Origin: Amycolatopsis jejuensis | Lineage (GTDB): Bacteria > Actinomycetota > Actinomycetes > Mycobacteriales > Pseudonocardiaceae | NCBI RefSeq assembly: GCF_000717335.1 | Contig: NZ_JNYZ01000060.1 | Location: 1-34,200 of the forward strand | Direction of reading: 5' to 3' | Length of the DNA: 34,200 bases | Part shown: positions 7,568-15,618 of the stretch, piece by piece | Position numbering within the stretch: the first letter of the stretch is position 1 | How the letters are laid out: each line of letters starts with the position of its first letter | Position numbers and translations under genes: made by a program | Notes under the pieces: model-generated | Seen by the model: only the letters and a program-made list of their open reading frames with translations | What the model was told of the DNA's origin: nothing | Database searches by the model: none

Positions 7568-8529
7568 CCGGGAGCCGCACCGGCCCGTAGATCGAGGCGC
7601 CTTCGGGCAGTTCGATTTCGCTCGCCGGGACGGCCAGCTGCAGGTCGGGGAATCGGGTGCACAGCCCGGGCAGTGCGATGCGCAGTTCGACGCGGGCGAG
7701 TTGCTGGCCGAGGCATTGGTGTACGCCGTGGCCGAAGCCGATCTGACCGGTCGCTTTGCGGGTGAGGTCGAGCACTTCCGGGTCGGGGAACTTCTCCGGG
7801 TCGCGGTTGGCGACCGAGAGGGAAAGGGTGATGCTTTCCCCCGCTTTGATCGTCACCCCGCCGATTTCGATGTCCTCGAGTGCGGTGCGGATCGGTCCGA
7901 GGTGGATCACGCTGAGGTAGCGCATCAGCTCCTCCACCGCGTTCGCGGTGAGGGCCGGGTCAGCGCGCAGCAGGGCGAGCTGGTCCGGGTGCTCCAGCAG
8001 GGCGAAGGTGCCGAGCGCGATCATGTTGCCGGTCGTCTCGAGGCCCGCGACGAGCAGGGCCATCCCGATGTTGGTGAGTTCTTCCCCGGTCAGCACGTCG
8101 TGCCGGATGAGGTCGGACAGCAGGTCGTCGCCGGGGTCCTTGCGCTTGGCCTCGACCTGCTCGGCGATGAAGCCCAGCACGTGCTGGGTCGCGGCAAACC
8201 GTTCGTCCGGCGGCACATCGGTGCCGAACACGAGGGCGGTGTGCTTGCTGAACTCGTCGCGCCGCTCGTACGGGGCGCCGAGGAGTTCGCAGATGACCAG
8301 GGTCGGGATCGGCCGCGCAAACGCTTCCACCAGGTCGACCGGCCCGTCCCCGTGCGGACACGCGGTTGTCCGCGAAGATCGCCCGCGCTTCACTGAATCC
8401 GCTGACGAACCAGCCGGAGCTGCCGTCCGGATACGTCAGCCGGTCGATCGGGGCCCGCCCGCGGTGAGCCGGCGGCGGATCGAACGGACACGTGCCCCTC
8501 TTGGTCGAAAGTCCTGTCTGGCTGGCCAT
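7527..8529 (-). pseudogene. Cytochrome P450, deleted and frameshifted
   Basis: A second P450, closely related to the one at 6326-7306. The N-terminus MASQTGLSTKRGTCPFDPPP begins at ATG 8529 and is in frame down to ADNRVSAR, after which the frame breaks near 8349. From there the rest (GDGPVDLVEAFARP, I-helix AGLETT, ExxR in EELMR, haem loop FGHGVHQCLG) is read in another frame to the stop at 7527. Alignment with the first copy shows a net loss of two bases at the break. The same B-D helix block of about 70 residues is missing as in copy one. The C-terminus has 11 extra residues (LNQTGTPRQTA) that read through intergenic sequence. It is non-functional as written. Confidence 0.82.
8250..8348. 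repeat. 99-bp exact repeat, copy in second P450
   Basis: Second copy of the identical tract at 7025-7123. It ends next to the 2-base indel that breaks this P450. Recent gene conversion, a duplication, or an assembly join over a shared word could all give this. Confidence 0.85.
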
Positions 8530-8617
8530 GAGGGCGAGGCTAGTGACGCTGACCGGCGGGTGCCCGTGCACGGAAACATTGCGCCCGTTTGTGCCGGGTT
8601 TCCTTCACGGAATGCGG

Positions 8618-9217
8618 CTAACGCCGATCGGCGGCGGCCAGGGCAGGCACCAGAGGTTCGAGGGTGCGCCGCAAGAGATCTCCCAGTGAGCCGGTCACCA
8701 CGACGAGCCCGCTGCCCGTGGGCCGGGTCCACTGTTCCAGCGCGACCCGGACCGCCGCGGCGACGCTGGCCGCCAGCACCCGCGCGGTCGATTCGTTGCC
8801 GGTTCGGGCGGAAATGGCTTCGCACAACGGGTTTTCGAGGGCGGCCGGGGCGTCGAGGAACGCTTCCCGCAGGCCGGGGTTCGTGGTGATCAGCAGGAGC
8901 GCTTCACGGCTCTGCGCGCCGGGATCTGTGTACTGCTCGGCAATCGCGTCGAGCACGGCGTCGGCCAGTCGCGTGTCAGGTGAGCGCGCGGTGATGGCGT
9001 CGGCGATCCGTCCCTCGCGTTCGGCCGTGACCGCCGCGACGATCGCTTCCTCGCGGCTGGAGAAGTAATTGTTGTACGTGCGCGGCGAGACCCCGGCTGC
9101 TTCGGCGATGTCGTCGACCCGCACGTTCGCCGGTCCGTGCTCGATCGCCAGCCGCAGGGCCGCCTCGCGCAGCGCGACGCGGGTGGCCTGCTTCTTCCGT
9201 TCGCGCAATCCCGTCAC
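8618..9217 (-). CDS. TetR-family transcriptional regulator
   Basis: A 199-residue TetR protein. The helix-turn-helix is at about residues 10-55 (REAALRLAIEHGPANVRVDDIAEAAGVSPRTYNNYF region), with a variable C-terminal domain. The start is GTG at 9217 with AGAGGA seven bases upstream. It is divergent from the leaderless gene at 9292; the 74-base gap carries three TTGCG/CGCAA half-sites that overlap the -35 box of that gene. Repression of 9292 and of itself is the likely role. The P450 remnant downstream is on the same strand and could once have been in its operon. Confidence 0.93.
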   Translation of the reverse strand: MTGLRERKKQATRVALREAALRLAIEHGPANVRVDDIAEAAGVSPRTYNNYFSSREEAIVAAVTAEREGRIADAITARSPDTRLADAVLDAIAEQYTDPGAQSREALLLITTNPGLREAFLDAPAALENPLCEAISARTGNESTARVLAASVAAAVRVALEQWTRPTGSGLVVVTGSLGDLLRRTLEPLVPALAAADRR

Positions 9218-9246
9218 GACGCAATCCTCTCAGAATTTCTGCGCGA

Positions 9247-9284
9247 ACGCAAACTTGCGTGCACGCAAAAATCTCCGGTAAGCT
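9247..9284 (+). promoter_or_regulatory. Leaderless promoter with overlapping palindromes
   Basis: -35 TTGCGT (9255-9260), 18-base spacer, -10 TAAGCT (9279-9284). The expected transcription start is at or next to the ATG at 9292, and there is no Shine-Dalgarno, so the transcript is probably leaderless. Two perfect 14-bp palindromes share the -35 box: ACGCAAACTTGCGT (9247-9260) and TTGCGTGCACGCAA (9255-9268). Bound repressor at either would block RNA polymerase. Confidence 0.55.
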
Positions 9285-9291
9285 CGGCCCC

Positions 9292-10296
9292 ATGCGAGCC
9301 AAGGGAATGACCTACGACACCGGATTCGTCCGCAATGGACACTCCGCACGAGAACCCTTCGACCCCGAGGTGGTACAACGAGAACTGGCCATCATCCGAG
9401 ACGACCTCCACTGCACCGCCATCCACCTCATCGGTGGCGACCCGGCCCGTCTCGAACAAGCCGCCGGATGGGCAGCCGACCTTGGCCTGGAAGTCTGGTT
9501 CTCGCCTTACCCCCTGGACCTGACAACGGACGAGATCCTGGCACTCTTCACCGACTGCGCCGAACGAGCCGAACGCCTGCGGGAAACCGGCGCCGACGTC
9601 GTATTCGTCACCGGGGTAGAGCTGAGCATCATGAACAAGGGCTTCCTCCCCGGCAACGACGTCCAGGAACGACTCGACGGACTGTTCGTCGACCCCAAGG
9701 GCAAATTCGCCGAAGTGAGCAAGCGGCTCAACACCTTCCTGGACACCGCCGTCCGCGAGGTGCGAGCGCGCTTCCACGGCAAGGTCACCTACGCGTCCAT
9801 CCAGTTCGAGCAAGTGGACTGGACCAGGTTCGACTTCGTCACAGTGGAGCTGATCCGCTCCGCCGAAGTCGCCCACGTGTTCCGGGAAGGCGTACGAACC
9901 CTGGTAGCGCAAGGAAAACCAGTGGCAATCACCGGCTTCGGCACCGCAACCTGGCGCGGGTCCGGCGACGTAGCCCCGCGCAGTATGGAAATCGTCGAGT
10001 ACGACAAGGAAACCGGCCACCCGCTGCGCATCGACGGCCAGTATGAACGCGACGAGACCGGTCAGGCCACCTACCTCCGCGAACTCCTGGAGATCTTCGA
10101 CGACGAGGGTGTCGACAGCGCGTTCGTGTTCCTCTTCGCCCTCTACGACTACCCGCACCGGCCGAATCCCGAGGACGACCTGGACCTCGCGAGCTTCGGC
10201 CTGGTCAAGGTGCTGGAAAACGGCGCCGGCTACCAAGGCCTGAACTGGGAGCCGAAAGAGGCGTTCGCCGCGGTCGCCGAGCATTTCAGCGGATGA
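9292..10296 (+). CDS. TIM-barrel glycosidase-like protein, function unknown
   Basis: A soluble protein of 334 residues, starting MRAKGMTYDTGF. The pattern of short strands and helices, with FGTATWRGSGD around 215 and a C-terminal FVFLFALYDYPHRPNP followed by DLDLASFGLVKV, resembles the (beta/alpha)8 barrel of clan-A glycoside hydrolases. I recall actinobacterial relatives labelled 'abortive infection protein', but I know of no experiment behind that name. No signal peptide or membrane segment. The ATG at 9292 is chosen over an in-frame GTG at 9259 because the promoter at 9255-9284 would make a leaderless message starting here. It faces a TetR gene and is followed 40 bases on by a separately promoted transporter. 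Substrate unknown. Confidence 0.8.
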   Translation: MRAKGMTYDTGFVRNGHSAREPFDPEVVQRELAIIRDDLHCTAIHLIGGDPARLEQAAGWAADLGLEVWFSPYPLDLTTDEILALFTDCAERAERLRETGADVVFVTGVELSIMNKGFLPGNDVQERLDGLFVDPKGKFAEVSKRLNTFLDTAVREVRARFHGKVTYASIQFEQVDWTRFDFVTVELIRSAEVAHVFREGVRTLVAQGKPVAITGFGTATWRGSGDVAPRSMEIVEYDKETGHPLRIDGQYERDETGQATYLRELLEIFDDEGVDSAFVFLFALYDYPHRPNPEDDLDLASFGLVKVLENGAGYQGLNWEPKEAFAAVAEHFSG

Positions 10297-10300
10297 ATCC

Positions 10301-10330
10301 TTGACGCACCGGGGTTCGAACCGGTGAGAT
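10301..10330 (+). promoter_or_regulatory. Leaderless promoter of the MFS gene, with dyads in the spacer
   Basis: TTGACG (10301-10306), 18-base spacer, TGAGAT (10325-10330), then only 6 bases to the ATG at 10337, so a leaderless transcript is expected. The spacer is a dyad with arms CACCGG and CCGGTG around an inner perfect palindrome GGTTCGAACC. This suits an operator for the TetR protein encoded just downstream. Confidence 0.5.
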
Positions 10331-10336
10331 CCGCAC

Positions 10337-11641
10337 ATGACGAGCGCAGCAGGCACCCGGGTCATGGCCAAGGCGGCAGTGCGGATCATGCCGCTGCTGA
10401 TGGTGCTGTACTTCGTCAACTATCTGGACCGCGTCAACATCGGGTTCGCCGGTCCCAACGGGATGAACCGCGAGCTCGGCCTCACCGCGACCGCGTTCGG
10501 CCTCGCGTCCGGGATCTTCTTCATCGGCTACCTGATCCTGGAGGTGCCGAGCAACCTGGCGCTGCACCGGTTCGGCGCGCGCCGCTGGATCGCGCGGATC
10601 ATGATCACCTGGGGTGCGGTGGCGGTCGCGATGGCGTTCGTGCCCAATACCGCGACCCTGGTGGTGCTGCGGTTTCTGCTCGGTGTGGCCGAAGCGGGGT
10701 TCTTCCCGGGCATCATCCTGTACCTGACTTACTGGTTCCCGGCGGCGCAGCGGGCGAAGGCGGTCGCGCTGTTCATGTGCGCGGTGCCGGTTTCGAGCGC
10801 GATCGGGTCGACCGTGTCGAGTCTCCTGATCAGCGGCGGGCACGGGGTGTTCGGCCTGTCCAGCTGGCGGTTCATGTTCCTGGTGGAAGGCGTCCCGGCG
10901 ATTCTGCTGGCCGTCGTGACGTGGTTTTTCCTCAGCGACCGGCCGGAAACCGCGAAATGGCTGTCGGCGGAGGAACGCGGCTGGCTCACCGCCGAACTGG
11001 ACGCCGAACGCCGCGCCACCGAAGCCGAACACCACTGGCCGCTCCGGAAAGCCTTGACACACCCGAGAATCCTCGGCCTCGCCTTCGTCTATTTCGCGGT
11101 GGTCTACGGCCTGTACGCGCTGGGTTTCTTCCTTCCGACCATCATCGCCGGGTTCGGACAGGAATTCGGCACCAAGCTGTCGGTGTTCCAGGCGGGTCTG
11201 GTGAACGCAGTGCCGTACGTGGCCGGAGCGCTGGTGATGATCCCGTGGGCACGGCACGGCGACCGCACCGGCGAACGTACCTGGCATGTGGCGATCCCGA
11301 TGCTCGTCGGCGGCGCGGCGATCCCCGTCGCGCTGTATCTGGGAAATCCGTACGCCACCATGACTGCCGTGACTATTTGCGCAATGGGAGTATGCGCGGC
11401 GTTGCCGACTTTCTGGGCGCTGCCGACGAATTTCCTGTCCGGCGCCGCCGCGGCGGGTGGAATTGCGTTGATCAACTCGCTGGGTAATTTGAGTGGTTTC
11501 GTGGCGCCGTACGTCACCGGCTGGCTGCGCGATCTGACCGGTACCCAGCGAACGGGTTTGTGGGTGGTCGGCGCCTGCATGGTGGCGGGTGCGTTGCTGG
11601 CAGTGGCGCTGGGCGCGAAGCCTAGGAAATCCGTCCCGTGA
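10337..11641 (+). CDS. MFS transporter, anion:cation symporter family
   Basis: A 434-residue integral membrane transporter with about 12 hydrophobic segments. The N-terminal signature YFVNYLDRVNIGFA is that of the ACS family (tartrate, phthalate, 4-hydroxyphenylacetate and glucarate permeases), which take up organic anions with H+. LGVAEAGFFPGIILYLTYWF in helix 4-5 is also conserved there. A cytoplasmic loop lies in the middle (about 200-235). The start at 10337 agrees with a leaderless promoter; a later ATG at 10364 is less likely. Its 3' end overlaps the convergent TetR gene by 20 bases. The substrate is probably an organic acid; which one is not visible. Confidence 0.93.
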   Translation: MTSAAGTRVMAKAAVRIMPLLMVLYFVNYLDRVNIGFAGPNGMNRELGLTATAFGLASGIFFIGYLILEVPSNLALHRFGARRWIARIMITWGAVAVAMAFVPNTATLVVLRFLLGVAEAGFFPGIILYLTYWFPAAQRAKAVALFMCAVPVSSAIGSTVSSLLISGGHGVFGLSSWRFMFLVEGVPAILLAVVTWFFLSDRPETAKWLSAEERGWLTAELDAERRATEAEHHWPLRKALTHPRILGLAFVYFAVVYGLYALGFFLPTIIAGFGQEFGTKLSVFQAGLVNAVPYVAGALVMIPWARHGDRTGERTWHVAIPMLVGGAAIPVALYLGNPYATMTAVTICAMGVCAALPTFWALPTNFLSGAAAAGGIALINSLGNLSGFVAPYVTGWLRDLTGTQRTGLWVVGACMVAGALLAVALGAKPRKSVP

Positions 11642-12269
11642 GCACCTGCACCTCGGTTTCGAAAAGCGCGTCCGCGTCGAGGTGCATTGCGGTGAAACCG
11701 CCGCCGATTTCGAGGCTCACGAACCCGTGCAGCCGTGACCACACGGCGACCGCCAGCTGAAACTGGTCGGTACCAGCGCTTCGGGCGGCGAGCACCTCGT
11801 CGTTTCCGTACGCCGCCGGGGAATCGCGCTGGTGCAGCACCCCCATCACCAGGCCCATCAGAGCCCGCGCGGCTTCGGCCAAGGGCTGGGCGTGCGCGTC
11901 GTACCCGGGGATCGGCGGCTTGAACAGCAGCTCGTACCGATGTGGTTCGGCCCGTGCCCAGGCGCGGTACGCGGCGGCCAGAAGCCGGATCTGCGCTTCG
12001 GCGTCCAGGCCGGGTTCGAGCACGCGCGCCATGGCGGCGTGCAGGTCGCCGTACGCGTCGATGACCAGAACGGTCAGCAGCTCGTCCCGGCTTGCGAAGT
12101 AGCGGTAGAGGGCCGGGCCGGACACGCCGAGGTGCTTGGCGATGGCGTTGATCGAGATCGCCTGCGCGCCGCCCTCGGCGAGCTGGGCGAGCGCGGCGGC
12201 TTTGACCTCCTCGCGCACCTGCTCGCGGAACCGCTCGCGCATCGGCTTGCGCGCGCCTGCTGCCGGCAT
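11622..12269 (-). CDS. TetR-family transcriptional regulator (WHG-type C-terminus)
   Basis: A 215-residue TetR protein. The helix-turn-helix is in ISINAIAKHLGVSGPALYRYF (about 39-59), followed by SRDELL. The C-terminal domain includes VWSRLHGFVSLE, the conserved 'W-x-x-x-H-G' stretch of WHG-type TetR regulators. The ATG at 12269 follows a strong AGGAGG. It overlaps the MFS gene tail to tail by 20 bases, which makes it the likely regulator of that transporter through the dyad at 10307-10326. Confidence 0.92.
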   Translation of the reverse strand: MPAAGARKPMRERFREQVREEVKAAALAQLAEGGAQAISINAIAKHLGVSGPALYRYFASRDELLTVLVIDAYGDLHAAMARVLEPGLDAEAQIRLLAAAYRAWARAEPHRYELLFKPPIPGYDAHAQPLAEAARALMGLVMGVLHQRDSPAAYGNDEVLAARSAGTDQFQLAVAVWSRLHGFVSLEIGGGFTAMHLDADALFETEVQVLTGRIS

Positions 12270-12334
12270 CCCACCTCCTCGGGTGATCGGTTACAGGATT
12301 CACCACTCCGGTTGATTCTCCCCGTCACCCCCGC

Positions 12335-12967
12335 TCAGGCGCGTGCTTCGAAAGCCTCCTCCACGCCCAAGCGCTCGACCGGGGGGCCGGGTACGTCGAC
12401 CGGCCCTTCGGCCGCCACGCCGTTGAGGAAGTGCGCGATGTGGCGCCGGGCGAGGTGTCCCCAGTTCAGCGCGGGTGTCATCGGCTGGGTGAGCAGCGCA
12501 CTGAAGGTGATGATGTCGGTGGCGTTGATCGCCGCGCGGACGCTGCCGTCCTCGCGGCCGGTCGCGATGAAGAGGTCGAGCCGCCGGTAGATCGACTTTC
12601 TCGCTTCCACGGCTTCCGGGGTGACCAGCGGTGGTGCGCCGTGCAGGGGCAGGACCAGCTGGTCGGCGATGTCCATGCCGCCTTCGAGGTACCGGCCGAC
12701 CGCCTGGAGCCCGGTGATGCCCTCGGTGGTTTCGATCTTGTCCAGTATCCCGTTGAGCATTCCGTACGCGCGGTACTCCAGCGCGTGCAGCAGCGCGTCG
12801 CGGTCGGGGTAGCTGCGGTAGAGCGTGCCGATCCCGAGGCCTGCCTCGGCGGCGATCGTGGCCAGCGGGACGCCCCGGCCTTCCCTGAGCATGGCCGAGA
12901 CGGCCGCGGCGAGCAGCCGCTCGCGGTTCGCCTCGGCGTCCTTGCGGACCTTGCGGGGACGGGACAT
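12335..12967 (-). CDS. TetR-family transcriptional regulator
   Basis: A 210-residue TetR protein. It starts MSRPRKVRKDAEANRERLL, with the recognition region LATIAAEAGLGIGTLYRSYPDRDALL at about 36-61. GAGGAGA lies 5 bases before the ATG at 12967. It is divergent from the CocE-type hydrolase operon at 13138; the 170-base gap contains a TGGACA-18-TAGTGT promoter with a 10-bp palindrome in its spacer. It probably represses that operon until a substrate or product binds. Confidence 0.93.
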   Translation of the reverse strand: MSRPRKVRKDAEANRERLLAAAVSAMLREGRGVPLATIAAEAGLGIGTLYRSYPDRDALLHALEYRAYGMLNGILDKIETTEGITGLQAVGRYLEGGMDIADQLVLPLHGAPPLVTPEAVEARKSIYRRLDLFIATGREDGSVRAAINATDIITFSALLTQPMTPALNWGHLARRHIAHFLNGVAAEGPVDVPGPPVERLGVEEAFEARA

Positions 12968-13008
12968 CGGTTCTCCTCGCCGTGGTGTGACGTTCGGCTC
13001 CTGGTGAC

Positions 13009-13038
13009 TGGACAGTGTCGGTCAGCCTAGGCTAGTGT
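13009..13038 (+). promoter_or_regulatory. Promoter and operator for the CocE-type hydrolase operon
   Basis: TGGACA (13009-13014), 18-base spacer, TAGTGT (13033-13038). The perfect palindrome AGCCTAGGCT (13024-13033) is in the spacer, and the heptamer AGTGTCG occurs twice at 20-base spacing (13014-13020 and 13034-13040), flanking it. Two helical turns between direct repeats suits binding of a repressor dimer pair on one DNA face. Confidence 0.45.
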
Positions 13039-13137
13039 CGCATAAGCGGACGAAATGTTCCGGATTTTTACCGGCCCCGAACCCCCGCCGCCCCGCCGGG
13101 CGCGAGTTCGCCGCCGCTCGAGCAAGAAGGAGCAGAC

Positions 13138-14754
13138 GTGGTCGATGTCGCAGTGACCCCGTTCGAGATCGAGGCGCGTACGCGGGCCGGCGATCTGGTC
13201 CGGGCCGACGTGTATCTCCCGGAGGGCGTTACCGGGCCGGTTCCCGTGCTGCTGGGCGCTTCGCCGTACCAGAAGTCGCTCCGCTGGCTGCCCCCGCACC
13301 CGATCTTCCCGTTCACCGAGTACGGCCCGATGCAGTTCTACCTCGACCACGGTTACGCGTACGTGGCCATGGATCTGCCCGGTACCGGCCGCTCCGAGGG
13401 CACCTGGGACCCGGTGTCGCGGCAGGAGGGCGAAGCCATCCACGACCTGATCGAGCACCTGGCCGGGCAGGAGTGGTCCACCGGCGCGATCGGCATGATC
13501 GGGATGTCGCACTACACCTGGAGCCAGTGGAACGCCGCGCGCACGCGTCCGCCGCACCTCAAGACGATCGTCGCCTACGACGGTGCCACCGACATGTACC
13601 GCGACTGGATGTACCACGGCGGAATCCCTACCACACAAGGGTTTTTCGCGTCGTGGCTGTTCGGCTCGGTGCTCGTGCAGCACCAGCTCAACGGGATCGA
13701 CTTCGAGGTCGGTGACAAGCACCAGTTCGTCTACGAGGCGCTCCGGCATCCGCTCGACGACGAATGGCAGCGCCGCCGGTCGCCGTACTGGGAGCTGGAC
13801 CAGGTCGACATCCCGGTGTTCTCGGTCGGCGTCTGGGGCAAGGGCTCCCTGCATTTGCGCGGCAACTTCACCGGGTACGAGCGCGTGAAGGGCCCGAAGC
13901 AGCTGCTCGTCGCGCATCCGGACAGCTTCGCCGGTGCCCAGCAGTACTTCTTCGACGAGGAGTTCCACCGCGCCGAGGTGCTGCCGTGGTACGAACATCA
14001 CCTCAAGGGCGTCGACAACGGCGTGATGGACCGGCCGAACGTGCGGTTCTTCGTCAACAACGAGAACGTCTACCGCGAGGCCGAAACCTGGCCGCCGCCG
14101 GACGGGCAGCCGAGCGCCTTCTACCTCTCCGGTGTCCACAGTGGAACGGTGACGTCGCTCAACGACGGTTCGCTCACCGAGGAAAAGCCGGTCGTGGCCG
14201 AGGAGAGCACGTCATGGTCCTATCCGGACCCGCAATGGCGGGCCGGGGTCACGATCTTCGATCACGAGGGCAAACCGGACCACACCGCGCGGGTCAACAC
14301 GTTCACGTCCGCGCCGATGGACCGTGACCGCGAGTTCACCGGACAGGGCGTGCTGACCCTGCACGCGTCCAGTGACCAGGAAGACCTGGACCTGATCGTT
14401 TCGCTTTACGTGGTACCGGAATCCGGGCGGCCGAAGCGGGTCAGCCAGGGCTGGCTGCGGGCTTCGCACCGCGCCGAAGACCCCGATCTGACCACGCCGC
14501 TGCGGCCGTTCCACTCGCACCAGAAGGTGGAGCCGCTCACGCCGGGGACGGTGTACGAGCTGCGGGTGGAACTGCTGCCGATGTCGTTCCTCGCCCGGGC
14601 CGGCGACCGGATCCGGCTCACCGTCAGCAATCACGACTCCGCGATCCTCGATGCGCCGATGACCCACTTCTACGGCCAGAAGGTCGGCACCGACACCTAT
14701 CACCACGACCAGGTCCACCCGTCCGCTCTCGAACTCCAGGAACGTCCACGATGA
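13138..14754 (+). CDS. CocE/NonD-family hydrolase
   Basis: A 538-residue alpha/beta hydrolase of the X-Pro dipeptidyl-peptidase S15 / cocaine esterase group: N-terminal catalytic domain (about 1-340) and C-terminal jelly-roll domain (about 360-535). The nucleophile elbow is GMIGMSHYTW with Ser124. In CocE the catalytic Asp follows the motif GWYD; here the equivalent reads GVWGKGS, so the usual Asp is absent, and the region of the usual GPWSHG His reads LLVAHPDSF. A different acid must serve, or activity is altered. The start is GTG at 13138, with AAGGAG 5 bases before. It is first in a four-gene operon and overlaps the next gene by ATGA. An ester or amide substrate is likely; it is not secreted (no signal peptide). 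Confidence 0.85.
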   Translation: MVDVAVTPFEIEARTRAGDLVRADVYLPEGVTGPVPVLLGASPYQKSLRWLPPHPIFPFTEYGPMQFYLDHGYAYVAMDLPGTGRSEGTWDPVSRQEGEAIHDLIEHLAGQEWSTGAIGMIGMSHYTWSQWNAARTRPPHLKTIVAYDGATDMYRDWMYHGGIPTTQGFFASWLFGSVLVQHQLNGIDFEVGDKHQFVYEALRHPLDDEWQRRRSPYWELDQVDIPVFSVGVWGKGSLHLRGNFTGYERVKGPKQLLVAHPDSFAGAQQYFFDEEFHRAEVLPWYEHHLKGVDNGVMDRPNVRFFVNNENVYREAETWPPPDGQPSAFYLSGVHSGTVTSLNDGSLTEEKPVVAEESTSWSYPDPQWRAGVTIFDHEGKPDHTARVNTFTSAPMDRDREFTGQGVLTLHASSDQEDLDLIVSLYVVPESGRPKRVSQGWLRASHRAEDPDLTTPLRPFHSHQKVEPLTPGTVYELRVELLPMSFLARAGDRIRLTVSNHDSAILDAPMTHFYGQKVGTDTYHHDQVHPSALELQERPR

Positions 14755-15584
14755 TCACTGTTGCCGGGGCCACCGGAAATGTCGGTAGCCGCATTGTCCG
14801 TATCCTGCGCGAACGCGGCGAACGGGTACGCGCACTCGTCGGCCCGGGGGAGAACCCGCCGTGGCAGCCGAGCGAAGACCTCGAGGTCGTGGAGACGAGC
14901 TTCGACGACAAGGAGGCCATCGGCCGGGCGGCCGAGGGAGCCGACGGTTTCTTCCTGATGTCGCCGCCGAACGTGCGGCAGGTCGAGTGGCAGCGCACAC
15001 AGGTCGACGCCGCGAAACGGGCCGGTGTGGCGCGCGTGGTCAAGTTGTCGGCCTACGACACCGGTCCCGATTCCGAGTGGACGCTCGGCCGCTGGCACTG
15101 GGACGGCGAGATCGCGCTGCGCGAAGCCGGGCTGCCGCACGCAATCCTGCGGCCGCAGTACTTCCAGGAGAACCTCCTCATGAACGAGGCGGCCCTGCGT
15201 ACCGGACGCCTCACCACGTACATCCCCGACGACCGCAAGGTCGGCGCCGTGGCGGCCGACGACATCGCGGCCACCGCGGCGGCATTGCTAACCACCGAAC
15301 CGCTCGACGGCCAGGTGGTCACGCCCACCGGACCGGCCGCGTTCACCACCCGCGAGGCCGCCGATGCGGTGGCGGAGGTGCTGGGCTTCCCGGTCGAGGT
15401 CGACTACGTCGAACCGGAGCGGGCGTGGCGGGAGCTGCGGGCGGCCGGATGGCCCGACTGGCGCATCGCCGACCGGCTCAACATCTGTCTTTTCGCTTCG
15501 CCGGAAGTCAACGACGACGTCCGGCGCGTGGGCGGGCAATCGGCGCACACCTTCGCCGAAACCGTCCGCACCCGTTTTGCCTGA
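14751..15584 (+). CDS. NmrA-like NAD(P)-binding protein
   Basis: A 277-residue atypical short-chain dehydrogenase. The N-terminal Rossmann motif VAGATGNVGSRIVRIL (GxxGxxG) binds NAD(P). VVKLSAYDT and LRPQYFQEN are typical of the NmrA/HSCARG subgroup, which lacks the classical Tyr-xxx-Lys and either reduces a substrate or only senses the redox state. The start overlaps the stop of the CocE-type gene (ATGA at 14751-14754), so translation is coupled. The following cysteine hydrolase gene is 34 bases on. Its role in the operon could be reduction of a carbonyl released by the first hydrolase. Confidence 0.88.
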   Translation: MITVAGATGNVGSRIVRILRERGERVRALVGPGENPPWQPSEDLEVVETSFDDKEAIGRAAEGADGFFLMSPPNVRQVEWQRTQVDAAKRAGVARVVKLSAYDTGPDSEWTLGRWHWDGEIALREAGLPHAILRPQYFQENLLMNEAALRTGRLTTYIPDDRKVGAVAADDIAATAAALLTTEPLDGQVVTPTGPAAFTTREAADAVAEVLGFPVEVDYVEPERAWRELRAAGWPDWRIADRLNICLFASPEVNDDVRRVGGQSAHTFAETVRTRFA

Positions 15585-15618
15585 CCTGTCAACCCCGTTG
15601 TCCCACAAGGAGAATCCC

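Noticed and set aside
10307..10326. tRNA T-arm-like GGTTCGAA hairpin
   Set aside because: No acceptor, D or anticodon stem fits around it; it is better explained as a dyad in a promoter spacer.
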